Positions 1 to 11,168 of a stretch of 64,000 nucleotides of DNA are shown here, one piece after another. The translations under genes and the position numbers were made by a program. Positions within the stretch are counted from its first letter, which is position 1. Every line of letters starts with the position of its first letter. Below the pieces are notes generated by a model. That model made no database searches, was not told the origin of the DNA, and was given only the letters and a program-made list of their open reading frames with translations. Source of the stretch: Euborellia annulipes (lineage: Eukaryota > Arthropoda > Insecta > Dermaptera > Anisolabididae). The DNA lies in the NCBI GenBank assembly GCA_023213315.1, contig JAKCPI010011604.1, forward strand, positions 47,015-111,014, in the 5' to 3' direction.

Positions 1-1112
1 TTCACGTTTTGAGGTCCCCTGAATCCAAAAAAGTGGTTTTCGCGACATGGTCTGTCTGTGTGTCTGTGAACAAAATATCTCAAGAACGAAAAGAGCTAGG
101 AGGTTGAAATTTTATATTTAAGTTAGGCACCCTCATGGGACGTGACACGAAGCTTCGAACAAAATCGACCAAAGAGTACTAGTACTTTACTGATGCACTT
201 TTTCAGTTTTTTTCGATTTTCTCTAAATTTGCTCCAACGATTTTTTTTAAATTCAAAAATCAATTATTTTTTAGATTCTCAATAAAATGTATATTCTCAT
301 TTTGTCATTGAAATCTTCTGAAGACCACTTTTACTCTTGTACTCCATAGAAAAGATAGGAGAAATGGTTGCCATGGTAACAAAATATAAATATTTCGCTA
401 TACTTATAAATTTTACATCTTGAAAATCGAATATACTGTACTGTCGGAAACTAAATAATACATGTCGACACAAAAAAATCTGGTGTGACAAGCACAGTAA
501 CAACTTTCGATTACCGAAGGTAAGAGAAAGTTGTGTGCTGTGCGCCAGTCACACCAGATTTTTTTTAGACATCTGGCTTACAAGTCTGCGCAAGATACAC
601 TTGTTTCGGAAAAAATTTCCTGAAGAAATTGGAAAAAAAAAATTCAAGAAATAAAATCAATAGAGCATTAAATAAAAATTACATAATTATGTAGCCTATA
701 TTTCTTGAAGTCACAAGTCATTGGGAGAAATAAATTATTATTCTTACGTCACTTATCAATTATTTGGGATACCGCCCCCCCCCCCCTACCCTCTGGCCGA
801 GAAGCAAGAAAAAAGAAGTCTTGACACGTTTCAAAATTGAAAAAGTGCATCAGTAAAGTACTAGTACTCTTCGGTCGATTTTATTCAAACACTTCGTGTC
901 ACGTGGCAGAGGGGTGGCTAACTTAAATATAAAATTTCAACCTCCTAGCTCTTTTCGTTCTTGAGATTATTTTGTTCACAGACAGACCACTTTTTTGGAT
1001 TCAGGGGACCTCAAAACGTGTATATCCATCAAAATGTCGTCAATTTTTGACATGAATCCAATACTTTCTCACTCTATATATTAACATATATAGAGGTAAG
1101 AGAAAGTAAAAA
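1..1112. mobile_element. Family A palindromic element, left end outside window
   Basis: Left arm runs from the window edge to about 472, the central hairpin spans 473-566 (ATCTGGTGTGAC to GTCACACCAGAT), and the right arm (825-1112) ends in GGTAAGAGAAAGTAAAAA. Arms are inverted copies: TCAAGAACGAAAAGAGCTAG on the left reappears complemented near 950. Positions 564-824 are not shared with other copies and include a C-run near 774. No coding capacity; read as a non-autonomous DNA transposon. Confidence 0.8.
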
Positions 1113-1324
1113 GAAAGAAAACCCTATTACAATAAATAATCAAAGATTAATGATAATAAAAAAATTAAATTATTGATATATAAGCAAAATGGAGAAATAG
1201 ATAAGATTATCTTTTATTATTTGTGTGCGGAGCAGAAATTCCAAAAAATCAATGAATCATACTAATATTACTTTATCAGATTACTTAGGGATTATTATAT
1301 GGACAAGAAGTGCAAACAAAACAC

Positions 1325-2200
1325 CTTTTACTTTCTCCTACCTCTATATACATAGGCGCCGGAACTGGGGGGGCAAGGGTACATTGCTCCCCCCTGGCAT
1401 CCTACGGGGGGGGGGGCAGAGGGGGGGCAAAATTTCCTTTTTATTTAATTTATTTTTAAAAATGATATATTTTTTCTTTTGAAAAATAAAATCTTCTAAA
1501 TTAAAAAAAAATTAAAAGAGTAAGAAATTCATTTTTTTCCAAATTTTTCCAAAAATTTTTGATAAAATCACTAGCAAATTTTAATTTTATTAAAATTGTG
1601 ATTTTATTTAAAATTTTTAAAGTTTTATAGTAGATTTGTTTTTGTTTTATACTATTTAAACATATTAAATTATTTTAATTTTCTAAAAAAAAATTTTTTT
1701 GCCCCCCCCCCTGACTCAAATTCGTTCCGGCGCCCCTGTCTTATATATGTTAATATATAGAGAGAGAAAGAATTGGATTCATGTCGAAAATTCGATGTCG
1801 AGATTTTGATGGATATACACGTTTTGAGGACCCCTGAATCCAAAAAAGTGGTTTTTGCTCGTGTGTGTGTCTGTGAACAAAATATCTCAAGAACGAAAAG
1901 AGCTAGGAGGTTGAAATTTTATATTTAAGTTAGGCACCCCCATGGGACGTGACTCGAAGCTTTTGAACAAAGAGTACTAGTACTTTACTCTTGTACATCA
2001 TAGGAAAGATAGAAGAAATGGTTCCCATGGTAACAGAATATAAATATTTTCTTTACATCTTGAATTTTAATATGTTGGCGGTAACTAAATATATGTCGAC
2101 ATAAAAAATCTGGTGTGACAAGCACAGAACTAAACTTTCTCTTACTATTGGTAAGAGAAAGTTGTGTAATGTGCGACCATTCACACCAAATATTTTATTT
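1325..2200 (+). mobile_element. Family A copy, left arm plus centre, interrupted
   Basis: The terminus TTTTACTTTCTCCTACC at 1325 is split from its continuation at 1739 by a G/C-tract element. The arm then runs to the central hairpin at 2104-2197. The right arm is absent. Internal deletions relative to the 45521 copy remove part of the arm near 1980. Confidence 0.75.
1351..1738. mobile_element. hAT-like G/C-tract element nested in family A
   Basis: Terminal inverted repeats are CATAGGCGCCGGAAC and GTTCCGGCGCCCCTG. G-runs follow the left end and a C-run precedes the right end, with an AT-rich core between. The flanks tctatata and tcttatat are only roughly alike, so the 8-bp duplication is not clean here. 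Related elements at 50168 and 50978 have perfect duplications. Confidence 0.65.
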
Positions 2201-2486
2201 TGTTATGAAAATAAATAATTACAGACTCGAACTGTTCAGCTTTAAACTTCAGTCAATCAAAAAATTGCTGTACATAATTTGGATTGGGCTGGAACTTTAT
2301 ATTTCATATTTTAAATGGTAACGCCATTTATACCCAGGAATGGCGCAAAATACCCCGGCACCAGTGTAATCGATCGACTAAACAAAATATGCAATTGCAT
2401 AGAAATCCGGTCTCTAATTTATTAATTAATAGACGGAATTTGTTATTTGTGTAAAAATGAAAAACATAACTAACTCTACGCCCTTT
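2201..2486. other. Unassigned AT-rich DNA
   Basis: No repeat family, coding signal or RNA gene recognised in this stretch. Confidence 0.4.
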
Positions 2487-2487
2487 T

Positions 2488-2613
2488 GCCCGCGGGCTTG
2501 GTGTAGGAGTTAGTGTGCTGGTCTTGTATACCAAAGGTCACGGATTCGGATCTCAGGCAGTCCGATTATTTTATTTAAGCCATTTGTTTACCAAATGGTT
2601 TAAATAAGAATAC
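2488..2613 (+). mobile_element. tRNA-derived SINE, head fragment
   Basis: The tRNA-like head has box A (TTGGTGTAGGAGTTAG) and a box B-like GGATTCGGATC. It is followed by the family's internal palindrome (TTTAAGCCATTTG and complement). The 3' part and A-tail are missing, so this is an old truncated copy. Confidence 0.7.
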
Positions 2614-2626
2614 CACGAGATACCTC

Positions 2627-3138
2627 GGGGAAGACGCCACGCTTAAGAATTTTTCGATTAATACGTTGAAAATAGAAATAATATCTTGAAAAAACTACCT
2701 TTTATTGTCCAATATTTGATTGGTTATTTAGACAAGTTAATTCTCTTCTTAGTATGAAAATAATTAAGAAATTAAATATTAAAGAAAGTTATTAAATTGT
2801 GGCATCTTCCCCATATACACGGGGAAGATGCCACTAGTTTTTATTTTGTCATTTCGAGGCATTGTCTGTTGTTAATAAAATGTGAATTAGTATTATTTTA
2901 CTTTTTTTTTTTTAGTATTTTTCATTAATTATTTATTATTACGTTCTTTTATTAATTTTCGTTATTATTTGATTTTTATTCTTATCATTAATTTCATTCA
3001 TTTATTATTAATTATAATAATATTTTTTAATTGTATTTATGTTTTATAACGATAATATAGTGTTATAAAAAAAATAAAACAAATTTTGAAGTTGTTCTAA
3101 GTGGCGTCTTCCCCCCAAGTATAGGGGGAAGATGCCAC
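2627..3138. repeat. Array of segments bounded by a 14-bp inverted motif
   Basis: GGGGAAGAYGCCAC occurs at 2627, 2821 and 3125, and its complement at 2799 and 3101. Two AT-rich segments (2627-2812 and 2821-3114) are therefore each bounded by inverted copies. They are separated by 8- and 10-base spacers, which form the loops of hairpins at 2799-2834 and 3101-3138. Possibly tandem MITEs; no family assigned. Confidence 0.6.
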
Positions 3139-3349
3139 TCACGCTTATCCCCTTATTGCTACAGTATTATGGCCACATCAAGTTGCATCATATGTCTAAC
3201 ATAATGCATCTCATATTCCTAATATCTTATTTAAAATAAGGAGTTCGTTTATAAACCTTATATACGGTATTAGGAACGGAATTCTATAAAATTGAACTCA
3301 TCACGTTAAATTCTCACGAGATCCAAAAAAAAACGCCCAATAAAAATTA

Positions 3350-3975
3350 TTAAGGGGGTTCAGGAGCGACGTCTAAACGTACTTTAAATAAAACTAGACT
3401 ATTATAAGGAATTTTTCAATGCGGTTTTTTTTTTAATGAATTCAATTCATAAGAGATTATTGGGACATCGAGCTATAATTTTTTTAATGACTTATTAAAA
3501 AATTATCGTAATTAATTTTTTTGTTATCAAGCAAATACAAAAAAGCAATCTGTCCCAATAATCTTTAATTTCTTTTAAATTTAAAAATGAATTTATTGTT
3601 ATTATTAATCACATATTAATTAAGAAATTTTTAAAATAAGCTTAGATGATTTATTTAAAAATCAAATGTCATATTAGTTCAGCATTCTTGCAATAGATGG
3701 CAGGCTAGTCTAAGAGCTGTTATAGTATTAAGCCTATATTTATATATTTTTATGCTTTTATAAAAGATACATAATATATAATAACATTTATAAAGTATTT
3801 ATTGTTAAAAGATCAATGAAAATCAACCAAATGCATTAAATACTATTAGCTACCATTCTGACATCTCTTGGCAAATTTTCCGAATTACTTGATATTTGGG
3901 CATACTTTTTATGACACACTACGCCATCTTATCGGGAAAAACATGCGTAACACCTTCGCTCCCGTTCCGCCTTAA
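3350..3975 (+). mobile_element. Family B element, TTAA-flanked, complete
   Basis: Bounded on both sides by TTAA (3350-3353, 3972-3975). Termini are GGGGGTTCAGGAGCGA and TCGCTCCCGTTCCGCC, an imperfect inverted repeat. TTAA target duplication is the hallmark of the piggyBac superfamily, so this is read as a piggyBac-like non-autonomous element. About 620 bp, no open frame. Same sequence at 8347, 18216, 19157, 28549 and 46909. Confidence 0.75.
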
Positions 3976-4580
3976 TTCAGATAAATTCACAAGACACCCC
4001 GAATGACGGACCAGACTCTTCAAAACAAGTGGCTAATTATTTCCATATATCCACGCATAAAAGTAATATCGACAAACTTGCGTCTTCCTCCGATATATAT
4101 ATATTTACAAATAACGGTTATCGTCAAAGTCTTAAATGGCCTAAGTTTCCGAAAAGACTGTGTGAATGTGAAAAAACTGTGTTAAAAAAAAATAAAAAAC
4201 TTTACGTCATTGTTATACATTCTAGTAAATATTTTTAATTGAAAGTAGTTAGTATAAACAAAATGTATATAAAATAGTAGAAGGAGAGAAAAGAGAAATA
4301 AGTGATGGTTATAAATAAAAGAACCCGGCATTTCGTATAAGGATAAAGGGCAATACATAATTTGGTCTGTGTTAGAAAGAGAGAGAAGGGAGAGAAAAAG
4401 AGAAGAGCGAGCAAAGCATGCCGTAGGGCAGAAGAGAGTGAGTGTTAGGCCGATAAAGGTGGCACAGCAGCCGACAACACTTGCACAAAATCGACCGAGC
4501 CGGGCTCGCTGCATCTCTCTCAGGCCTAAACTACGATCGTATTATCAAATAAGAAATAAGAATATTAAAAACACTTCCCT
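3976..4580. other. Mostly single-copy DNA with SINE tail and GC-richer patch
   Basis: Positions 4105-4195 carry a SINE 3' part (ACGGTTATCGTCAAAG, A-rich end). Positions 4370-4530 are purine-rich then GC-rich and not repeated elsewhere in the window. Open frames on both strands here are short and biased, with no recognised domain. Confidence 0.4.
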
Positions 4581-5168
4581 CTGAAAAGTGGTCTTCAGAA
4601 GATTTCAATGGCAAAATGAGAATATACATTTTAAAGAGCATCTAAAAAATAATTGATTTATGAGTTTTAATCAAAATCGTTCGGAGCGAATTTTGAGAAA
4701 ATCGAAAAAAACTGAAAAAGTACATCAGTAAAGTACTAGTACTCTTTGGACGATTTTGATTAAAAGCTTATTTTCACGCTCCTGGGAGGTGTTTAACTTA
4801 AATATAAAATTTCAGCCTCATAGCTCAATTTCTTCATGCCTTAAAATCGAACATACACACAGACAGATAGACCATGTCACGAAAACCACTTTTTTGGACT
4901 CAGGGGACCTCTTTTTTTTTTATACAAAAAAACATTCACACTTTTTTCTCATTCACATTCACACACACACATTCACACAGTCTTTTCGGCAACTCAGGCC
5001 ATATAAGACTTTGACGATAACCGTTGTAATATATATTATCTATTGTGGGTTCAGGGGACCTTAAAACATGTACCTATATCCATTAAAATGTCGACATCGA
5101 ATTTTTGACATGAATCCAATACTTTCTCTCTCTATATATTAACATATATAGGGTAAGAGAAATTAAAA
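4581..5168 (-). mobile_element. Family A right arm, interrupted by SINE
   Basis: Runs from the inner arm (AGTGGTCTTCAGAAGATTTC) to the terminus near 5168 (GGTAAGAGAAATTAAAAA). A SINE tail (4914-5045) splits it at the sequence around TCAGGGGACCT, which is present on both sides of the insert. Confidence 0.75.
4914..5045 (-). mobile_element. SINE, 5'-truncated, nested in family A
   Basis: Minus-strand copy of the SINE 3' half: T-run (complement of the A-tail), CACA-rich stretch, AGTCTTTTCGGCAACTCAGG, GACGATAACCGTT. The host sequence TCAGGGGACC lies on both sides, consistent with a target-site duplication from retroposition. Confidence 0.7.
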
Positions 5169-5388
5169 ATGAAAATGTTCGTTTGTATCTAATCGACGAA
5201 CTTCGAAAGTACTGGACCGATTGCTATGAAATTTTGGCGCACTATTTTGAGAATTTGGGGCTTACTGGACTCTCTATAACTTCTTTAAGATTGCAAAAAT
5301 TAGTTTCAAAATTACGGGAAGTTTGTCAAACAGAGCGCTACAATCAAGACAGAAAGACGGACACTCCTCTATTATATATATTACTTTC
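5160..5388. mobile_element. Helitron-like 5' end sequence inside family A cluster
   Basis: Starts with AAAATGAAAATGTTCGTTTG and closes with the complement of a similar head (CAGAAAGACGGACACTCC then TATATATA). Helitron 5' ends in animals often show a TATATA stretch followed by a TGTCCGTCTGTC-type motif. The call rests on resemblance to the heads at 7311, 17369 and 51366. No 3' end found here. Confidence 0.4.
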
Positions 5389-5655
5389 TCTTACCACTAT
5401 ACCGGTATATGTTAATATATATAGAGAAAGAAAGTATTGTATTCATGTCAAAAATTCTATGCCGAGATTTTGACGGATATACACGTTTTGAAGTCCCCTG
5501 AATCCAAAAAAGTGGTTTTCGCGGCGACATGGTCTGTCTATGTGTCTGTGAACAAAATATCTCAAGAACGAAAAGAGCTAGGAGGTTGAAATTGTATATT
5601 TAAGTTAGGCAACCCCATGGGACGAGACACGAAGCTTTTGAACAAAATCGACCAA
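5389..5655 (+). mobile_element. Family A left-arm fragment
   Basis: Terminal hairpin (TTACTTTCTCTTACC ... GAGAAAGAAAGTA), then the arm to about ATCGACCAAAAGTAC, where it abuts another A copy at 5660 in the same direction. Two left arms in tandem suggest insertion or slippage between copies. Confidence 0.75.
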
Positions 5656-5659
5656 AAGT

Positions 5660-6530
5660 ACTTTTACTTTCTCTTAGCCTATATATGAAATATATAGGAG
5701 AGAAAGTATTGCGATCATGTCAAAAATTCGATGTCGAGATTTTGATGGATATACATGTTTTGAGGTCCCCTGAGTCCAAAAAAGTGGGTCCCGCAAATTG
5801 GTCTGTGGTGTGTGTGTGTGTGTCTGTGTGTCTGTGTGTATGTAACGATTTTTTTAGCATGAAGGAATTGAGCTACCGGATTGAAATTTTATATTTAACT
5901 TAGGTACCTTCCCACACGCTCAAAATAAGCTTTTGAACAAAATCGGCCAAAAAGTACTAGTACTTTACTGATGTACTTTTTCAGTTTTTTTCGATTTTCT
6001 CAAATTCCCTCCAAGGATTTTTTTTTAAATTCATAAATGAACTATTTTTTAGATGCTCTTTAAAATGTATATTCTCATTTTGCCGTTGAAATCTTCTGAA
6101 GACCACTTTACTCTTGTTCTTCATAGGAAAGATAGAAATGGTTGCCATGGTAACAAAAATATTTTCCAATATAAATTTTACATCAAGGGTCCCGGGTTCG
6201 AATCCCAGGCAGCCAGATAATTTTATTTAAGCCACTTGGATACCAAATGGCTTAAATAAGAATGCCTGGACCCCCAATATGTATTAATCAATAACGGGTA
6301 TCGTTTAAAGTCTTATATTGCCTAAGTTGCTGAAAAAACTGTGTGAATGTGAGTGTAAATGAGAAAAGTGTGAATGTTTAAAAAAAAATCTTTAATTCTA
6401 ATATATCGGCGGAAACTAAACATATGTCAACACAAAAAATCTGGCATGGCACGGTGCATAACTTTCTTTTACCGAAGGATAGGAGAAAATTGTGTGCTGT
6501 CCGCCAGTCACACCAGATTTTTTATTTAAT
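5660..6530 (+). mobile_element. Family A copy, left arm and centre
   Basis: Left terminus at 5663, long arm, SINE insertion at 6184-6405, then the central hairpin at about 6433-6522. It belongs to a subfamily with a GT-rich tract (5810-5845) and TTTTTTAGCATGAAGGAATT in place of the AACAAAATATCTC version. Confidence 0.75.
6184..6405 (+). mobile_element. SINE, 5'-truncated, nested in family A
   Basis: Begins at box B (GGGTTCGAATCCC), keeps the internal palindrome and the GTGTGAATG-rich 3' part, and ends in an A-run. Surrounding A sequence resumes at AATTCTAATATATCGG. Confidence 0.75.
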
Positions 6531-6654
6531 CTCTCTGGCAGCAAAAATAACAACAAAATAATTGAGAAGGAAGTAGAGAAATGGGGTTGATATTCAAGCC
6601 AATATATTCTAATTTTCTCCTCCGGCTATATGCCTACGTTTCGGGAAAATGCGG

Positions 6655-6780
6655 GGCTTGATTAAGAAAAGGCGAGGGTCCGCCCCAAACAAAAATGTTT
6701 GTAGGGTAAAAAAACAAAAAAATCAAAACAAGTCCCAAAGGGACAAAGTCTTGCTCTCCGAAGTCAGGCAGCACGGCTAG
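6655..6780 (+). mobile_element. Helitron-like 3' end
   Basis: Contains AAGAAAAGGCGAGGGTCCGC and ends GCAGCACGGCTAG followed by T. A CTAG 3' end inserted before T is typical of Helitrons. The 5' part is not contiguous here. The interior has AAGTCCCAAAGGGACAAAG, an imperfect hairpin. Confidence 0.5.
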
Positions 6781-7165
6781 TATTTCAAAAAAAATTGAGG
6801 CAACGGGCAGGTGCTCTCAATCGTAAGGAAATTATTTAACATTAGACTTAGTGCATTTTTATATTCAAGTAACTATAAAGGCATTTAAACGCGTAAAATG
6901 TTATCTCTAAAAGTTAACCAACAGGTTTTTTTTTTTTTCCACTGATAAACTAATTAATTATAGAGATGTGATCATCACACACGACATTCTTCTACATAGT
7001 CCTGTTTATTATCAATTATTTTACTTGAAATAATAATAAAAAATTAATTAAAGTGTGTGTGTGTCTCAATTCAACCCGTTTTTAAATTCACCTGCAAATC
7101 GAAATTTTTTATTAGAAAGTTATGTAATAATTTTGAATTAAAATGAGTTTACATATTTCAATTGA
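6781..7165. other. Unassigned AT-rich DNA
   Basis: Poly-T near 6927 and a short GT run near 7052. No repeat family or coding signal recognised. Confidence 0.4.
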
Positions 7166-7180
7166 TATTTACAAAAAAAA

Positions 7181-7310
7181 ATCTGGTGTGGCATAGCACA
7201 CAACTTTCTCTCATCTTTGGTAATTGAAAGTTGTGTTCTGGGCTTGTCACACCAGATTTTTTGTGCTGACATTTATAGTATTTAATTTCAACTGATATAT
7301 TAAGATTATT
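7181..7310. mobile_element. Family A central hairpin, solitary
   Basis: Only the ~85-bp hairpin (7181-7263) and a short piece of the right arm are present, without termini. The loop keeps ACTTTCTCTCATCTTTGG. Confidence 0.7.
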
Positions 7311-7980
7311 AAATTATATAATTCGCTAATGTCCGTCTTTCTGTCTGTCACGCTCTATTTGACCAATTTCCGGTTGGAATTTTGAAACGAAATTTTATAT
7401 ACTCAAAGAGGACCTTCTAGGGATTACAAGAAAATTATTTTCATTCCGAAATTCCTATAACTTTTTGAGTTATTAATTCCTAAAGTTACGATTTCTCTCA
7501 TAAGAAATGTATAGAGAAATATTTATCTATTAGCCGCAGCTCCCGCTTGGATCCCCCTCAGCTGCCTCGGGCCCGTCTGCGGCGGACCCTCGCCTTTTCT
7601 TAATTATTAAAAAATAAATTCCTCAATTCAGTTGAGGATTTATTTACATTCAGAGAAACACAAATGCAAAGAATACATAAATATTTCTGTATACATTTCC
7701 TATGGGAGAAATTTACTAGGTAACTTTAGAAATAAATAACACAAAAAGTTATAGGATTTTTGGGATGAAAATAATTTTCCTGTAATCCCTAGAGGATCCT
7801 CTTTAAGCATAAAATATTTCGTCTCAAAATTACAACGGGAAGTTGCTCAAATAGAGCGTGACAGACGGACAAACGGACATTAGCGAATTATATTGCATTT
7901 GTGTATTCTATGAACCTAAACAAATCCTCAAGCAAGCACTGGATTGGAATAGCAATAATAAAAAAAGGCGAGAGACCGCC
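7311..7980. mobile_element. Two Helitron-like copies head to head
   Basis: Plus-strand head at 7315 (ATAATTCGCTAATGTCCGTC) runs to about 7530. A minus-strand copy has its head near 7893 and its GC-rich 3' part (GGCGAGGGTCCGCCGCAGAC, on the minus strand) at 7600-7535. Together they make a long inverted repeat. Positions 7893-7980 hold a further plus-strand internal fragment. Confidence 0.5.
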
Positions 7981-8243
7981 GAAGGCTAATGGTCTTCAGA
8001 AGATTTCAATGGCAAAATGAGAATATACATTTTAAAGAGCATCTGAAAAATAATTGATTTTTGAATTTTAATCAAAATCGTTGGAGCGAATTTTGGGAAA
8101 ATCAAAAAAAAAAAAAAAAAAAAAAAAAGGAAAAGTGCACCAATAAAGTACCAGTACTCTGGTCGATTTTGTTCTCGACATGAAATTAACACTTTCTCTC
8201 TATATTTAAATTACATAGAGTATATTGGTAAGAGAAAGTAAAA
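7981..8243 (-). mobile_element. Family A right arm with internal deletion
   Basis: Inner arm, then a long A-run at 8105, then a jump from GTCGATTTTGTTC directly to the terminal hairpin, ending GGTAAGAGAAAGTAAAAA. The microsatellite and neighbouring 150 bp of the arm are deleted. Confidence 0.75.
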
Positions 8244-8346
8244 ATCGCGAGATGTGGTGCCGTAGTTGTTTGCGCTAATGGGCAGAAGGGCTTGCAATGG
8301 GTAACTTCAACAGAATAAAGAGTTTCAGAGTGAAAATATTATTTTT

Positions 8347-8980
8347 TAGGACGAAATAAGTGCGAAGTGGTTACGCATGTTTTTCCCGATAAGATGGCGT
8401 TGTGTGTCATAAAAGTATGCCCAAAAAATCAAATAATTCAAAAATTTGCCAAGAGATGTCAGAATGGTAGCTAATAATATTTAATGCATTTGGTTGATTT
8501 TCATTGATCTTTTAACAATAAATACTTTATAAATGTTATTATATATTATGTATCTTTTATAAAAACATAAAAATATATAAATATAGGCCAGATATAGGCT
8601 AATACTATATCGGCTGTTAGACTAGCCTGCCATCTATTGCAAGAATGCTGAACTAATTTGACTGTTGATTTTTAAATAAATCATCTAAGCTTATTTTAAA
8701 TATTTTCTTGATTAATATATGATTAATAATAACAATAAACTTATTTTTAAATTTAAACAAAATTAAAGATTATTGGGACAGATTGTTTTTTTGTATTTGC
8801 TTGATAACAAAAAAATTAATTACGATAATTTTTTAATAAGTCATTAAAACAATTATAGCTCGATGTCTCAATAATCTCTTATGAATTTAATTCATTTAAA
8901 AAAAACCGCATTGAAAAATTCCTTATAATAGTCTAGTTTTTTTCAAAGTACGTTTAGACGTCGCTCCTGAACGCCCTTAA
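8347..8980 (-). mobile_element. Family B element
   Basis: Reverse orientation of the 3350 copy, including GCATGTTTTTCCCGATAAG and the conserved CTAGCCTGCCATCTATTGC. The right end is TCGCTCCTGAACGCCCTTAA with TTAA at 8977. The left terminus is degraded. Confidence 0.75.
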
Positions 8981-9110
8981 AGGTCTATCTTTAAAGATAT
9001 AAAAATTTCGTTTCAAAATTCCTACTGGTTATAATAAAATACCCATAGGGGACAGACTGACTTATAGATAGATATATTTCGAATTGCACACACACACACA
9101 CACACACAGG
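8981..9110 (-). mobile_element. Helitron-like head fragment and CA microsatellite
   Basis: On the minus strand it resembles the Helitron-like heads at 7311 and 51366 (GTCAGTCTGTCCCC, then TTTTGAAACGAAATTTT). A (CA)n run lies at 9087-9108. Weak and partial. Confidence 0.3.
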
Positions 9111-9662
9111 TTGAAAATTATTGATTGAAAACAATAAATCGATTTATAGGCTTTAAAATTATCTTTCCTTATAATTGAGAACAATATCTTTTCTTTTCTT
9201 TTTTTCTTTTTTTTTTGCTTGCTTGCTTGCTCTTAGACTCCATTCACTGACGTCATTCAGATAGATAGATGGAGATATATCTTTCTTTAATAACGAGATA
9301 ACTGAAATAATTGTAAATTATCTCTTTCAAAATACTTTAAAAAAGCCTCTCTCATTTATGATGATTCCATCCTCTTTATTTTTATATTAAATAAATAAAT
9401 AAATATTTTTATTTTGAATGTTACGGATGAATGTTTTATTATATAAACAAAAATATTCATTCATCTTTTTTAAACGATTGCCCTTTAGAGTAACGTCAAC
9501 ACACTTGTTTCAGAATTAAAGCCCGGATGTTGATGCACAATCAAATCTTAAATATATCCATGCATTAATTAATGCCTAGAAAATGACCAAATATACACAA
9601 TAAAGGGAAAAAACAGTAAAAGTATGCTCTATCACAAATTGAGTCGCATTTTATATTTTTGT
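9111..9662. other. Unassigned AT-rich DNA
   Basis: Contains GCTTGCTTGCTTGC near 9220 and a palindromic TGACGTCA at 9248. No repeat family or gene recognised. Confidence 0.4.
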
Positions 9663-9820
9663 CATAGGCGTAGGGGGGGGTTCACGCTCCTATTGGACTA
9701 AAGCCATGGCTAGATATTTAAGTCTATATACAAAATACTTTCACTCTATATATAGGTCATATAATAGGCTGTATAAAGTATAATAATTTTCAGCTAAGGA
9801 ATATAAAATTAAATAAAACT

Positions 9821-10493
9821 CAAAAAATCTGGTGTGACTGGCGCACAGCACACAACTTTCTCTTACCTTCGGTAATCGAAAGTTGTGCTCTGTGCTTGTC
9901 ACATCAGATTTTTTGTGTCTAAATGTATTTAGTTTCCGACAGTAGGGTACAATTGAATTCAAGATGTAAAATTTATAAGTATGGGAAAATATTTATATTT
10001 TGATACCATGGCAACCATTTCTCCTATCTTCCCTATGAAGTACAAGAGTAAAGTGCTGCTTCAGACAGATTTCAATCACAAAATGAGAATATACATTTTA
10101 TAGAGAATCTAAAAAATAATTGATTTTTGAATTTAAAAAAAAATCGTTGGAGAAAACTTTAGAGAAAATCGAAAAAAACTGAAAAAGTGCATCAGTAAAG
10201 TACTAGTACTTTTTGGCCAATTTTGTTCAAAAGCTTCGTGTCACGTCCCATGGGGGTGCCTAACTTAAATATAAAATTTCAACTTCCTAGCTCTTTTCGT
10301 TCTTGAGATATTTTGTTCACAGACACACAGACACACACACAGACAGACCATGTCGCGAAAACCACTTTTTTGGATTCAGCGGACCTCAAAACGTGAAGAT
10401 CCATCAAAATCTCGACAACGAATTTTTGACATGAATCCAATACTTTCTCTCTATATATATTAACATATATACATAGGTAAAAGAAAGTAAAAA
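9821..10493 (-). mobile_element. Family A copy, centre and right arm
   Basis: Central hairpin at 9822-9916, complete right arm, terminus GGTAAAAGAAAGTAAAAA at 10493. The 140 bp immediately after it recur after the A copy ending at 44500. Confidence 0.8.
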
Positions 10494-10640
10494 TTCAAGA
10501 ATATTCAGAATTTTTTCATCGAAAAGAATTGATTTTTGTTATGCTTTATAAAAAATTAAAGCCGCTTAAAATTGATTAAATCTCTCAAATGAAAAATAAT
10601 AAAAAATTATTATATAAATAAATTTATTAATATTTTTTCT
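10494..10640. repeat. Flank shared with 44505-44660
   Basis: TTCAGAATTTTTTCATCGAA and TGATTAAATCTCTCAAATGA recur in the same order beside another A copy. Either A sits inside a larger repeat or a segment was duplicated together with A. Confidence 0.6.
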
Positions 10641-10689
10641 TAAAAATCCCGGTAATATCTCGTTGATAGGAAAATTAATTAAGTTATTA

Positions 10690-11168
10690 AAATCACTCAG
10701 CTTGGCAAAAGATGCCGTTCAGCGGCTGAGAATTCTTATGGAGGAAGGAGTAGCTATCATAGAATCATGGCCCCAGTTAACCTAGACAACAGGAAGGCTA
10801 GCAGCTTGCCTGGTAAAGTAGGCGAATTTACAAACTTTCTGGATGAAATCACAGTCAGATTACAAATAAAAACTCAACACAATAATCCACAAGATCAGGC
10901 ATCTCCATTCTGTGAATCGTTTATTAGTTATTATTAGTTTTATTTATTTTTTAAAAAAATGTAAAAAGGGTTTTTTTTTTTTTTTTTAATTTTTTCCCTT
11001 TACGAAATTGGTTAGGATTATAATTTTTATGAATATCAATAATGTAAAATCGATAAAGTTGAAATGAAATAACGAAGTCGATGCAACTAAAATATTGTAA
11101 ATGTAACAAGCACCTTCGTGTGCAAATTGTACATATAAAATGGAATAATAAAGAATCTTAAATCTTAA
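10690..11168 (+). pseudogene. Possible LINE 3' end with A/T-rich tail
   Basis: A short open reading stretch (AKDAVQRLRILMEEG and on to a stop near 10792) is followed by a 3' UTR-like region. It ends in AATAAAGAATCTTAAATCTT, a short tandem tail of the kind seen at non-LTR retrotransposon ends. No RT or endonuclease motif is present, so the assignment rests on the tail and frame only. Confidence 0.3.

Noticed and set aside
2627..3138. Regularly spaced repeats suggestive of a CRISPR array
   Set aside because: The repeats alternate in orientation, unit lengths differ (186 and 294 bp), and the context is a eukaryotic transposon-rich genome.
4182..4514. 110-residue minus-strand frame with a hydrophobic Cys-rich start
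   Set aside because: It continues through low-complexity sequence and a SINE tail, shows no recognised domain, and the opposite strand is equally open.
9248..9255. TGACGTCA sites at 9248, 21666 and 42100 as evidence of promoters
   Set aside because: An 8-mer can recur by chance and no TATA, initiator or transcript evidence accompanies the sites.
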